Below are positions 56,911-64,000 of a stretch of 64,000 bases of DNA, in pieces. How positions within the stretch are numbered: the first letter of the stretch is position 1; every line of letters starts with the position of its first letter. The notes below the pieces were generated by a model. That model ran no database searches and was not told the origin of the DNA. It worked only from the letters and a program-made list of their open reading frames with translations. Made by a program: the position numbers and the translations under genes. The stretch is from Pseudomonas viridiflava (lineage in GTDB: Bacteria; Pseudomonadota; Gammaproteobacteria; Pseudomonadales; Pseudomonadaceae): the NCBI RefSeq assembly GCF_900589395.1, contig NZ_UUIS01000027.1, positions 131,002 through 195,001 on the forward strand. Direction: 5' to 3'.

Positions 56911-57621
56911 CTAGTGAGCGGGGCCGAGAAAGGCCAGCCAGCGCCGTTCGGCCAGGCGAAACAGCCCGACCAGGATGAAGGTGATACTCAGGTACAACAA
57001 AGCGGCGATGCCGAACGACTGGAAGGTCATGAAGGTCGCCGAGTTGGCGTCCCGCGCCACCTTGAGAATGTCCGGCACCGTGGCGGTGAAGGCCACGGTG
57101 GTGGAATGCAGCATCAGGATCACTTCATTGCTGTAGTACGGCAGCGAGCGGCGCAGCACCGACGGCATGATGACATGCGCGTACAGCTTCCAGCCGCTCA
57201 GGCCGTAGGCCTTGGCCGCCTCGATCTCGCCGTGGGCCATGCTGCGGATCGCCCCGGCAAAGATCTCGGTGGTGTAGGCGCAGGTATTGAGGGTGAAGGC
57301 CAGCAACGTGCAGTTCATGGCGTCGCGAAAGAAGCTGTCGAGCAGCGGCTGTTCGCGCACCGCGGCAATGCTGTAGATGCCCGTGTAGCAAATCAGCAAC
57401 TGGATATACAGCGGCGTGCCGCGAAATACATAGGTGTAGAACTGCACCGGCCAGCGCAGCCAGAAGCTGTCTGACACGCGGGCGATGGACAGCGGGATCG
57501 ACAGGCAGAAGCCGATGGCGATCGAGGCGCTGAGCAGCCACAGAGTCATGGCCAGGCCGGTGATGTGCACCCCGTCGCTGTACAGGAAGGGGCGCCAGTA
57601 TTCCTGGAGCAACTCGATCAT
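56911..57621 (-). CDS. aotM: arginine/ornithine-type ABC transporter permease AotM
   Basis: The 236-residue permease has five hydrophobic segments and the EAA loop GEIEAAKAYGLSGWKLYAHVIMPSVLRR. It resembles HisM/AotM. It starts inside the aotQ stop (ATGA overlap) and forms the channel with AotQ. Confidence 0.92.
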   Translation of the reverse strand: MIELLQEYWRPFLYSDGVHITGLAMTLWLLSASIAIGFCLSIPLSIARVSDSFWLRWPVQFYTYVFRGTPLYIQLLICYTGIYSIAAVREQPLLDSFFRDAMNCTLLAFTLNTCAYTTEIFAGAIRSMAHGEIEAAKAYGLSGWKLYAHVIMPSVLRRSLPYYSNEVILMLHSTTVAFTATVPDILKVARDANSATFMTFQSFGIAALLYLSITFILVGLFRLAERRWLAFLGPAH

Positions 57622-58346
57622 CGCCTGGCCTCCCGGCTGCCGGCGGCGTAATGCCGTTCGGCCCAGCGCAGGGCCAGGTTGGAGGCGCTGGTGATCATCA
57701 AGTAGATGAAACCGGCCACCACCAGGAAATAGAACAACTGGTAGGTGCTCTTGCCGGCATCCTGGGACGCCTTGACCAGGTCGGCCAGGCCGATGATCGA
57801 CACCAGCGCGGTGGCCTTGAGCAGCACCTGCCAGTTATTGCCGATGCCCGGCAAGGCAAAACGCATCATCTGCGGGAACACCACATGACGAAAGCGCTGG
57901 CCGCGCTTGAGGCCATAGGCGACGGCGGCCTCGACCTGCCCGCGTGGCACCGACAGGATCGCGCCCCTGAAGGTCTCGGTGAAATACGCCCCGTAGATGA
58001 ACCCCAGGGTAATCACCCCGGCGCTGAACGGATCGATCTCGATGTATTCCCAGCCCATGGCGTCGGTGAGCAGCGTCAGCCAGGTCTGCAGGCTGTAGAA
58101 GATCAGCAGCATCAGCACCAGGTCCGGCACGCCGCGGATCAAGGTGGTGTAGATCTGCGCCGGCACGCGCAACAGCGCGTTGCCCGACAGTTTGGCGCTG
58201 GCGCCCAGCAGCCCGAGCACAATGCTCAGCAGCAGCGACAGCACCGAAAGTTTGAGGGTCATCCAGGTGCCTTCGAGCAACAGCGGGCCGAAGCCCCTGA
58301 GGCTGAACGCCGAGAGTCCCAAGTGAGCTAGCAAGGTGTCGAACAT
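57618..58346 (-). CDS. aotQ: arginine/ornithine-type ABC transporter permease AotQ
   Basis: The 242-residue permease resembles HisQ/AotQ, with the EAA loop VPRGQVEAAVAYGLKRGQRFRHVVFPQMMRFALPG. The ATG at 58346 (MFDTLLAHLG) is the family start; longer in-frame sequence is not. It is separated from aotJ by 72 bp that hold a stable hairpin. Confidence 0.92.
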   Translation of the reverse strand: MFDTLLAHLGLSAFSLRGFGPLLLEGTWMTLKLSVLSLLLSIVLGLLGASAKLSGNALLRVPAQIYTTLIRGVPDLVLMLLIFYSLQTWLTLLTDAMGWEYIEIDPFSAGVITLGFIYGAYFTETFRGAILSVPRGQVEAAVAYGLKRGQRFRHVVFPQMMRFALPGIGNNWQVLLKATALVSIIGLADLVKASQDAGKSTYQLFYFLVVAGFIYLMITSASNLALRWAERHYAAGSREARR

Positions 58347-58377
58347 GGATAAAGACTTCCAGCGGTCAGCAACGAGA

Positions 58378-58409
58378 ACGCCCGGCAAGCGCGGTGGCTC
58401 GCCGGGCGT
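58378..58409. terminator. hairpin between aotJ and aotQ
   Basis: ACGCCCGGC (58378-58386) pairs with GCCGGGCGT (58401-58409). In the minus (gene) direction no T-run follows, so it is probably an intercistronic processing or stability element. The T-run lies on the aotJ side and is the A-run after its TAA stop. Confidence 0.6.
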
Positions 58410-58418
58410 CGGGCTTTT

Positions 58419-59201
58419 TTATTTGCCGCTGTACAGGTTCAGGTCACCGAAGTGTTTTTTCTGGATTTCGGCGTAGGTGCCGTCAGCGTGTAACGCTTTG
58501 ATACCTTTGTTCAGGAGTTCTTTGAGCTCAGTGTTACCTTTGGCGATACCGATGGCGGTCTTGGACGGCAGCAGTGGGTTGTCGACCGGCTCGCTGACTT
58601 CATAGTCGGCGCCCTTGGGTGACTTCAGAAAGCCCAGCTCGGCCTGCAGCATGTCCTGGATCGACGCATCCAGACGGCCCGAGGTCAGGTCGGCGTAGAC
58701 CTGGTCCTGGTTGGCGTAGGCCTTGGTGGTCACACCGGCCTTGTCCAGCACGGCCTTGGCGTAGGCTTCCTGGATGGTGCCTTGCTCGTAGCCGACGGTC
58801 TTGCCCTTGAGGGTGGCCAGATCGGTGCTCAGGCCTGCACCCTTTTTGAACACCAGCGAGGTCGGGCCGGAGAACAGCTCATCGGAGAAATCGATGACCT
58901 TTTCGCGCGCAGGCGTCACGGTCATCGACGAAATCACACCGTCGAACTTGCGCGCCTTGAGGCCCGGAATCATGCCGTCGAAATCGCTCTCGACCCATTT
59001 GCAGGTGACTTTCAGTTCCTTGCAGATGGCGTTGCCCAGGTCGATGTCGAAACCTTGCAGGCTGCCGTCGGCGGCCTTGGACTCGAACGGTGCATAGGAT
59101 GGATCGACACCAAAACGCAGTTCCTTGTATTCCTTGGCCATCGCGCTACCGGCGGCGACGCACAGAGCCAGTGCGGACAGGGTCAACCATGCTTTTTTCA
59201 T
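58419..59201 (-). CDS. aotJ: arginine/ornithine-type periplasmic binding protein AotJ
   Basis: The 260-residue binding protein has a signal peptide (MKKAWLTLSALALCVAAGSA, cleavage near AMAK) and the HisJ/ArgT/AotJ fold: LRFGVDPSYAPFESKAADGSLQGFDIDLGNAI, WVESDFDGMIPGLKARKFDGVISSMTVTPARE. The Asp and Arg residues that bind the amino acid backbone are in place. Ligand specificity among Arg, Orn, Lys and His cannot be settled. Upstream is a possible ArgR half-site and a REP. Confidence 0.92.
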   Translation of the reverse strand: MKKAWLTLSALALCVAAGSAMAKEYKELRFGVDPSYAPFESKAADGSLQGFDIDLGNAICKELKVTCKWVESDFDGMIPGLKARKFDGVISSMTVTPAREKVIDFSDELFSGPTSLVFKKGAGLSTDLATLKGKTVGYEQGTIQEAYAKAVLDKAGVTTKAYANQDQVYADLTSGRLDASIQDMLQAELGFLKSPKGADYEVSEPVDNPLLPSKTAIGIAKGNTELKELLNKGIKALHADGTYAEIQKKHFGDLNLYSGK

Positions 59202-59326
59202 GCTCAGTTCCTAAAACCAGAAGAGGGCGCAACAGCCTTCAAGACTGCTACCGGCGGATGCCAGACCGTCATCAGGTAGCAATTTCTGAACCAACGGACA
59301 AAACATGTGTTTGAAATATAAGGCGG

Positions 59327-59342
59327 TGTCGCAATTGTGTCT
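59327..59342. promoter_or_regulatory. possible ArgR half-site upstream of aotJ
   Basis: TGTCGC (59327-59332) lies 126 bp upstream of aotJ in AT-rich sequence, but the expected AA eight bases later is not present, so the match is partial. Confidence 0.25.
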
Positions 59343-59371
59343 TTTTGCTACATCTGATGATCAATGCTTCT

Positions 59372-59429
59372 GTAGGAGCGGCTTGAGCCGCGAAAGACCG
59401 CGCACGTTCGCGGCTCAAGCCGCTCCTAC
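59372..59429. repeat. REP hairpin between aotJ and the ligase gene
   Basis: A perfect 23-bp inverted repeat, GTAGGAGCGGCTTGAGCCGC plus GAA on the left arm (59372-59394) and its exact inverse at 59407-59429, with a 12-nt loop. This is a textbook P. putida REP pair. Confidence 0.92.
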
Positions 59430-59485
59430 GGATCCGTGAGGCCCCAAAAAAGAGCGTTATCGCTTGATTGCACTTGTTTGGCGCA

Positions 59486-61189
59486 TCAGCCCAGCAGGTC
59501 CTGCAAGGTCGCCAGGCTGTCGGCTTCGTCCACCGGCTTGTCATGGCGCCAGCGCAGCATCCGCGGGAAGCGCACGGCAATGCCGCTCTTGTGCCGCTTC
59601 GACAGGGCGATGCCTTCAAAGCCCAGCTCGAATACCAGGGTCGGGGTCACGCTGCGCACCGGGCCGAACTTCTCTACCGTGGTCTTGCGAATGATGGCAT
59701 CGACCTTGCGCATTTCTTCATCAGTCAGTCCCGAATACGCCTTGGCAAACGGCACCAGCGAGCGTTCGCTGGCGCCAAGCGGGCCGTCCCATACGGCAAA
59801 GGTGTAGTCGCTGTACAGGCTGGCACGCCGGCCATGGCCGCGCTGGGCGTAGATCAGCACCGCATCGACACTGAACGGGTCGAGCTTCCATTTCCACCAC
59901 ACGCCCATGTCCTTGGTGCGGCCCACGCCGTACAGCGATTCACGCGCCTTGAGCATCATGCCTTCGACCCCCAGGCTGCGCGCCGCTTCGCGCTGGCGCG
60001 CCAGGTCATGCCAGTCATGCCCGGTGATGACGGGCGAGGGCAGCAGCACCGGGCTCTGGCTGGCCTGGATCACCTGCTCCAGTTGCGTGCGCCGTTCATG
60101 CTGCGGACGGCTGCGCCAGTCGTGGCCTTGCCACTCCAGCAGGTCATAGCCGAGCACCACCACCGGTGCATCGCCGAGAATCTTCTTGCCCAGGGTCTTG
60201 CGGCCGATGCGTTGCTGCAACAAGGCAAACGGCTGTACCCAGGGCTCAGGCGCCTCGGCGTCACTGTCCAGCGCAAACTCGCCCTCGACCGCAGGCGCAG
60301 TGTCCGGCGCCTTCCAGACCACGATCTCGCCGTCGATCACCGTGCCATCGGGCAGGCACTGCGCCAGGCTGTGCAGCTCCGGAAAGCGCTCGGTCACCAG
60401 TTCTTCGCCGCGCGACCAGACCCACAAGCGGCCCTCACGCTTGACTACCTGCGCACGAATGCCGTCCCACTTCCACTCCACCTGCCAGCCTTCGGCAGGT
60501 CCCAGCAGGGCCTCGAACTGCTCCACCGGCTGTTGCAGGGCGTGGGCCAGAAAAAACGGGTAGGGCTGGCCGCCGCGCTGGGCATGCTCATCGTCCGACT
60601 CCGGGGCGATCAGCTTCAGGTAGGACAGCGCCGTGGGACGGTGCGACAGGTCGGTATAGCCCACCAGACGCTGGGCCACGCGCTTGCTGTCCAGTCCGGC
60701 CATGCCCGCCAGGGCACGGGTCACCAGCAGCTTGGAAACGCCAACGCGAAAGCTGCCGGTGATCAGCTTGATGCACACCATCAGGCTGCTGCGATCCAGT
60801 TGTGCCCACAACACCGGCAACCGTTCGGCCAGCACCTCGGGCGCCAGGCCACGCAGGGGCAGCAGCTTTTCCTCCAGCCACACCGCCAGGCCTTCGTCAT
60901 TGTTGTGGTCGGCATGCGGCAACAGCAGCGACAGGGTTTCGGCCAGGTCGCCCACGGCCTGGTAGCTTTCCTCGAACAACCACGGCGCCAGCCCGCTCAG
61001 TTCGGTGGCCTGCTCGCGCAGCACACGGTTGGGCACCAGTTGGCGCGGACGCCCGCCGGCCAGAAAGAACACCGCCCAGGCCGCATCGTCCGGAGCGGCC
61101 TGGGCAAAGTAATCGTGCAGGGCGGCCAGCTTGGCATTGCTGGATGTGGTGGCGTCCAGGCGCGTGTACAGCTCGGCAAAGGCTTTCAT
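59486..61189 (-). CDS. ATP-dependent DNA ligase, ligase-associated repair set
   Basis: The 567-residue enzyme seals nicks with ATP. The N-terminal domain (~1-200) is followed by motif I, EWKWDGIRAQ, with the adenylated Lys240, then motif III VIDGEIVVW, motif IV GMMLKARESLYGVGR and motif V WKWKLDP. It belongs to the bacterial ligase family that co-occurs with an exonuclease, Lhr-Core helicase and PdeM. Its ATG overlaps the exonuclease stop by four bases. Downstream on the same strand the expected helicase is replaced by the aot operon. Confidence 0.94.
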   Translation of the reverse strand: MKAFAELYTRLDATTSSNAKLAALHDYFAQAAPDDAAWAVFFLAGGRPRQLVPNRVLREQATELSGLAPWLFEESYQAVGDLAETLSLLLPHADHNNDEGLAVWLEEKLLPLRGLAPEVLAERLPVLWAQLDRSSLMVCIKLITGSFRVGVSKLLVTRALAGMAGLDSKRVAQRLVGYTDLSHRPTALSYLKLIAPESDDEHAQRGGQPYPFFLAHALQQPVEQFEALLGPAEGWQVEWKWDGIRAQVVKREGRLWVWSRGEELVTERFPELHSLAQCLPDGTVIDGEIVVWKAPDTAPAVEGEFALDSDAEAPEPWVQPFALLQQRIGRKTLGKKILGDAPVVVLGYDLLEWQGHDWRSRPQHERRTQLEQVIQASQSPVLLPSPVITGHDWHDLARQREAARSLGVEGMMLKARESLYGVGRTKDMGVWWKWKLDPFSVDAVLIYAQRGHGRRASLYSDYTFAVWDGPLGASERSLVPFAKAYSGLTDEEMRKVDAIIRKTTVEKFGPVRSVTPTLVFELGFEGIALSKRHKSGIAVRFPRMLRWRHDKPVDEADSLATLQDLLG

Positions 61190-62232
61190 GTCGATTGCCC
61201 GGTGGCTGGTGTGGTGGCGGGGGCGGCGGCCGCTGCGGCGTCGTCCTCCTCATCGCCGTATTGCGTGTCGAAGCCCTGAGCGTCCAGCCCCAGTTCGCGC
61301 AGGTAGCGCACCAGAATCGGTACCGAACCGTGGGTCACCATCACCCGTTCGGCGCCGGTCTGCTCGATGGCCCACAGCAGGCCAGGCCAGTCGGCGTGGT
61401 CGGACAAGACAAAACCCCGGTCCACGCCGCGCCGCCGGCGCGTGCCGCGCAGCATCATCCAGCCGCTGGCAAAGGCATCGCTGTACTCGCCGAAGCGCTT
61501 CATCCAGGTGCTGCCGCCGGCCGACGGCGGGGCGATGATCAGCGCCTGGCGCAGGATGGGATCGGTTTTCTTGAAGTCGCCGGCGTACCGGGTCTCGGGA
61601 ATGCGGATGCCGCCGGCGCGGTACACCCGGTTCAAGGGCTCCACCGAGCCGTGCGCCAGGATCGGGCCGATGTCGGGATCGATGCCATGCAGGATGCGTT
61701 GTGCCTTGCCGAAGGCATAGGCGAACAGCACGCTGGCCTTGCCTTGCGCCGCATTGCTGCGCCACCAGTCATTGATGCCGGCAAAGATCTGCGCCTGCGG
61801 GGTCCAGCGATAGATCGGCAGGCCGAAGGTCGATTCGGTGATGAACGTGTGGCAGCGCACCGGTTCGAAGGTCTCGCAGGTGCCGTCAGGTTCGACCTTG
61901 TAGTCGCCAGACGCCACCCAGACCTCGCCCTGGTATTCCAGGCGCACTTGCGCCGAGCCCAGCACATGCCCGGCCGGGTGCAGGCTGATGGTCACGCCGT
62001 GATGGGTCACGGTTTCGCCATAGGCCAGGGTCTGCAGGTTGATGTCCTGCCCCAGCCGCCAGCGCAGGATGCCCTCGCCACTGGCCGTGGCCAGGTAATG
62101 GCCGCTGCCGGTGCGCGCATGGTCGCCGTGACCGTGGGTGATGACGGCGCGGTCTACCGGCCGCCACGGATCGATATAGAAATCTCCGGGCGGGCAATAC
62201 AGACCTTCGGGACGGGCAACGACAAGATCCAT
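61186..62232 (-). CDS. ligase-associated DNA exonuclease, metallo-beta-lactamase fold
   Basis: The 348-residue protein has the metal-binding HGHGDHA motif (residues ~33-39) and beta-CASP-like features (LHPAGHVLGSAQVRLE, ESTFGLP, LSDHADW, THGS), as in SNM1-type DNA nucleases. It is the first gene of the ligase-associated damage response set and is translationally coupled to the ligase. The C-terminal ~25 residues are Ala/Thr-rich and probably disordered. Confidence 0.92.
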   Translation of the reverse strand: MDLVVARPEGLYCPPGDFYIDPWRPVDRAVITHGHGDHARTGSGHYLATASGEGILRWRLGQDINLQTLAYGETVTHHGVTISLHPAGHVLGSAQVRLEYQGEVWVASGDYKVEPDGTCETFEPVRCHTFITESTFGLPIYRWTPQAQIFAGINDWWRSNAAQGKASVLFAYAFGKAQRILHGIDPDIGPILAHGSVEPLNRVYRAGGIRIPETRYAGDFKKTDPILRQALIIAPPSAGGSTWMKRFGEYSDAFASGWMMLRGTRRRRGVDRGFVLSDHADWPGLLWAIEQTGAERVMVTHGSVPILVRYLRELGLDAQGFDTQYGDEEDDAAAAAAPATTPATGQST

Positions 62233-62362
62233 GGGGCAACCAGTGCAATGGGCGTGTCAGTTAGGAGCCGCCGCGCCGTGCGCAAGTTCAGCGGTTTTAT
62301 CTCGCAACCACCGCCTGGGTGCCCGCCAACACTCGATCTGCAGGAGGTGATGTTCATGCCGC

Positions 62363-62890
62363 TCAGGCGTTGGGTCTGACAAGAGCCCGCTGCGCCGCCT
62401 CGACCAATCCTTCCAGCCACTGCTGATGCCCATTGATCATCGGGTTGGGGCGCGTCCTGGCCAGTGCCTTGGCCGGCGTGCCGTTCTGGGTTTCCTGGGT
62501 CAGGATCCGTACCCGCCCACCCGGCAGGTCTTCGAGCAGCCAGGCGTGGTGCACGTCCAGTCGCGTATCGGCAGCGCCTTCGACCCAGCCATGCCAGGCC
62601 ACCCGTGCCGGCTGCCCAGGCTGGGGCGCAACGTGCTCGACCACCTCGGCCTGGACCGGAAAACCAAAGGTACTGAAACGAAACCGTGCGCCGGTGGCCA
62701 GTTCAGGCCCGTGCCCGGCCTCGAACGCAATGTCGGCACAGTTGCTGTAATAGCCGGGCCAGAGAGACGGCGTATCGAGCAACGGCCAGACACTGGCCAC
62801 GCTCAGGCCGGCGACGATGACTTCGTTGCTGGCAAAGTTATCGGCTGTGCCCGGGAGGTAGCCTTGCGGCCAATCAATCGCATGCTGCAT
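62363..62890 (-). CDS. SRPBCC superfamily protein
   Basis: The 175-residue protein fits the START/SRPBCC fold that binds hydrophobic ligands: an N-terminal strand EVIVAGLSVASVWPLLDTPSLWPGYY, a GARFRFSTFGFPVQAEVVEHVAPQ core, and a long C-terminal helix. GAGGAA precedes the ATG at 62890. It is divergent from a LysR regulator that probably controls it. Ligand or reaction is unknown. Confidence 0.85.
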   Translation of the reverse strand: MQHAIDWPQGYLPGTADNFASNEVIVAGLSVASVWPLLDTPSLWPGYYSNCADIAFEAGHGPELATGARFRFSTFGFPVQAEVVEHVAPQPGQPARVAWHGWVEGAADTRLDVHHAWLLEDLPGGRVRILTQETQNGTPAKALARTRPNPMINGHQQWLEGLVEAAQRALVRPNA

Positions 62891-62982
62891 GAAGTGTTCC
62901 TCGGTGATGAGCTTTGACGAGGGCCATTTTCGCGGCGCACACTCCATAAGACCAATCGTATCCCCTGAGGCTTTGCATCAGC

Positions 62983-63885
62983 ATGCGTGATATCAGAAGC
63001 CTGGACCTCAACCTGCTCAAGGCCCTCGACGCCCTGCTTGAAGAAGGCAGTGTCACCCGCGCCGCCAGTCGCCTGTCGCTGACGCAGCCGGCGGTCAGCG
63101 GCATGCTGACCCGCCTGCGTGAAAGCTTCGACGACCCGTTGTTCGTACGTGCGCAGCGCGGCATCGTGCCCACGCCACGGGCGCAGGCCCTGGCCGTACC
63201 GGTGCGGCAAGTGCTGAACGAGATCGAACAGTTGTTGCAGCCACAGGCCTTCGAGCCGGGGCAGGCCAGCCTGACGCTGACCCTGGCCGCCACTGACTAC
63301 GCCCAACGCACACTGGTGCTGCCCTTGCTGGCCCGTGTGCGCAATGAGGCGCCGGGTGTGCGTCTGGCGATCCGGCCGGTGGACGATGAACGGGTAACCC
63401 GCCAGCTGGAAAGCGGCGAGGTCGACCTGGCGATCCTGACCCCGGAAACCACGTTCGAAGGCCTGCATGCCCGGCACCTGTACGATGAACGCTATGGGGT
63501 GGTGATGCGCCATGGGCATCCGGCGGCGCAGGACCTGGACCTCGACACGTTCTGCGCGCTGGACCATGCCATCGTGTCCTTCAGCGGTCATGCCTTCAGC
63601 GGCGTGACCGACCAGGCGCTGGCGGCACTGGGCCGAACGCGGCGGGTCAGCCTGTCGGTCACCAGTTTTCTGTTGCTGCTCGAAGCGGTCAGCCACAGCG
63701 ACCTGATTGCCGTAGTGCCCCGGCGCCTGGTGTCCGCCCACGACGGCCTGCACTGGCACGAGCCGCCACTGGCGATTGCGGGTTTTGCCAAACGGGCCGC
63801 CTGGCATGCGCGTACCCACCACAGCGCAGCCCATCGCTGGCTGCGCAGCCTGTTGTTCGAGGTGGCGGGCCTTGGCACACATTGA
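62983..63885 (+). CDS. LysR family regulator, NodD/PcpR type
   Basis: The 300-residue regulator has the HTH (LDLNLLKALDALLEEGSVTRAASRLSLTQPAVSGMLTRLRE) and a NodD/PcpR-like effector domain (LTLAATDYAQRTLVLPLLARVRNEAPGVRLAIRP). It is divergent from the SRPBCC gene, with 92 bp between start codons, and likely regulates it. Confidence 0.88.
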   Translation: MRDIRSLDLNLLKALDALLEEGSVTRAASRLSLTQPAVSGMLTRLRESFDDPLFVRAQRGIVPTPRAQALAVPVRQVLNEIEQLLQPQAFEPGQASLTLTLAATDYAQRTLVLPLLARVRNEAPGVRLAIRPVDDERVTRQLESGEVDLAILTPETTFEGLHARHLYDERYGVVMRHGHPAAQDLDLDTFCALDHAIVSFSGHAFSGVTDQALAALGRTRRVSLSVTSFLLLLEAVSHSDLIAVVPRRLVSAHDGLHWHEPPLAIAGFAKRAAWHARTHHSAAHRWLRSLLFEVAGLGTH

Positions 63886-63959
63886 CGCAGCGCCACAGTT
63901 GCCATTCACGGCGATTTGTAAACAATAGCGCCCCTGATGTTCTTGCTGCCGAGACCTGC

Positions 63960-64000
63960 ATGCCCGTTTTTCCTGTTCATAGAGATGCTACGCCACACCC
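63960..64000 (+). CDS. possible start of next gene, truncated by window end
   Basis: An ATG at 63960, preceded by GAGA, opens a frame (MPVFPVHRDATPH) that continues to the end of the window. Only 13 codons are visible, so the call is tentative. Confidence 0.35.
   Translation, partial: MPVFPVHRDATPH

Noticed and set aside
58378..58418. Plus-strand rho-independent terminator (hairpin followed by T-run)
   Set aside because: No plus-strand gene ends nearby; the T-run is the A-run after the aotJ stop on the gene strand, so an intercistronic hairpin is the better reading.

Overview
The window is high-GC gammaproteobacterial chromosome. The gene families and gene order point to Pseudomonas, most likely the P. 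putida group: aauRS-aatPMQJ, glpFKRD, argF beside an orphan ABC ATPase, bfrB/bfd, rnt-pyrC-motY-argG, nth-rnfB-metG-apbC-dcd and the ligase-associated DNA-repair genes. I see no rRNA, tRNA, prophage, insertion sequence or CRISPR array. Most of the window is ordinary core genome. The less ordinary parts are a low-GC regulatory patch at about 41.9-44.1 kb, a small peptide gene at 51.5 kb, and an amino-acid ABC operon lodged inside a DNA-repair cassette at 55-59 kb.

Layout. 0-3.6 kb: a tight operon of a c-di-GMP phosphodiesterase (5' end outside the window), a DUF3034 envelope protein and a lipoprotein truncated hemoglobin, then a GAF-type orphan histidine kinase. 3.7-8.8 kb: membrane glucose dehydrogenase gcd, a VF530 DNA-binding protein, a Pr6Pr membrane protein, and a siderophore-interacting reductase with its PadR repressor (YqjH/YqjI type). 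8.8-20.4 kb: a divergent class A PBP, LysE exporter/LysR pair, OpgC, a zinc-independent L31 with a Zur-like box, ddlA-nudix, metR and a secreted alpha/beta hydrolase. 20.6-27.5 kb: the acidic amino acid uptake system, in which AauS/AauR probably drives a sigma-54 promoter in front of aatJQMP through two TTCGG-N4-CCGAA sites. 27.6-32.5 kb: glycerol catabolism (glpF, glpK, glpR, glpD) with GlpR-like operators. 32.7-41.8 kb: ybaK, an orphan ABC ATPase, argF, grxD, bfrB, Fur-boxed bfd, rnt-pyrC, motY and argG.

41.9-51.4 kb: a 91-residue MvaT-like protein that lacks the DNA-binding half, a double-HTH unknown, and an orphan BvgA/RocA-type response regulator separated by AT-rich spacers; then nth, an orphan soluble RnfB, metG, apbC, a cold-shock protein and dcd. 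51.5-62.9 kb: a 67-residue peptide whose N-terminus fits a double-glycine leader and whose C-terminus is Pro-rich; pdeM and the Lhr-Core helicase; an aotJQMOP-type arginine/ornithine operon bounded on both sides by REP sequences; then the ATP-dependent ligase and the exonuclease of the same repair cassette. The window ends with an SRPBCC protein, a divergent LysR regulator and possibly the first codons of another gene.

Themes that recur: both polar amino acid ABC operons carry a perfect hairpin between the binding-protein gene and the first permease gene; REP sequences supply the TAG stop codon of two genes (aauR, aotP); metal and redox regulation is visible at several points (Zur-like, Fur-like and PadR-type operators). 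Start sites are my choice from ribosome-binding sites and family N-termini; no database search was possible.
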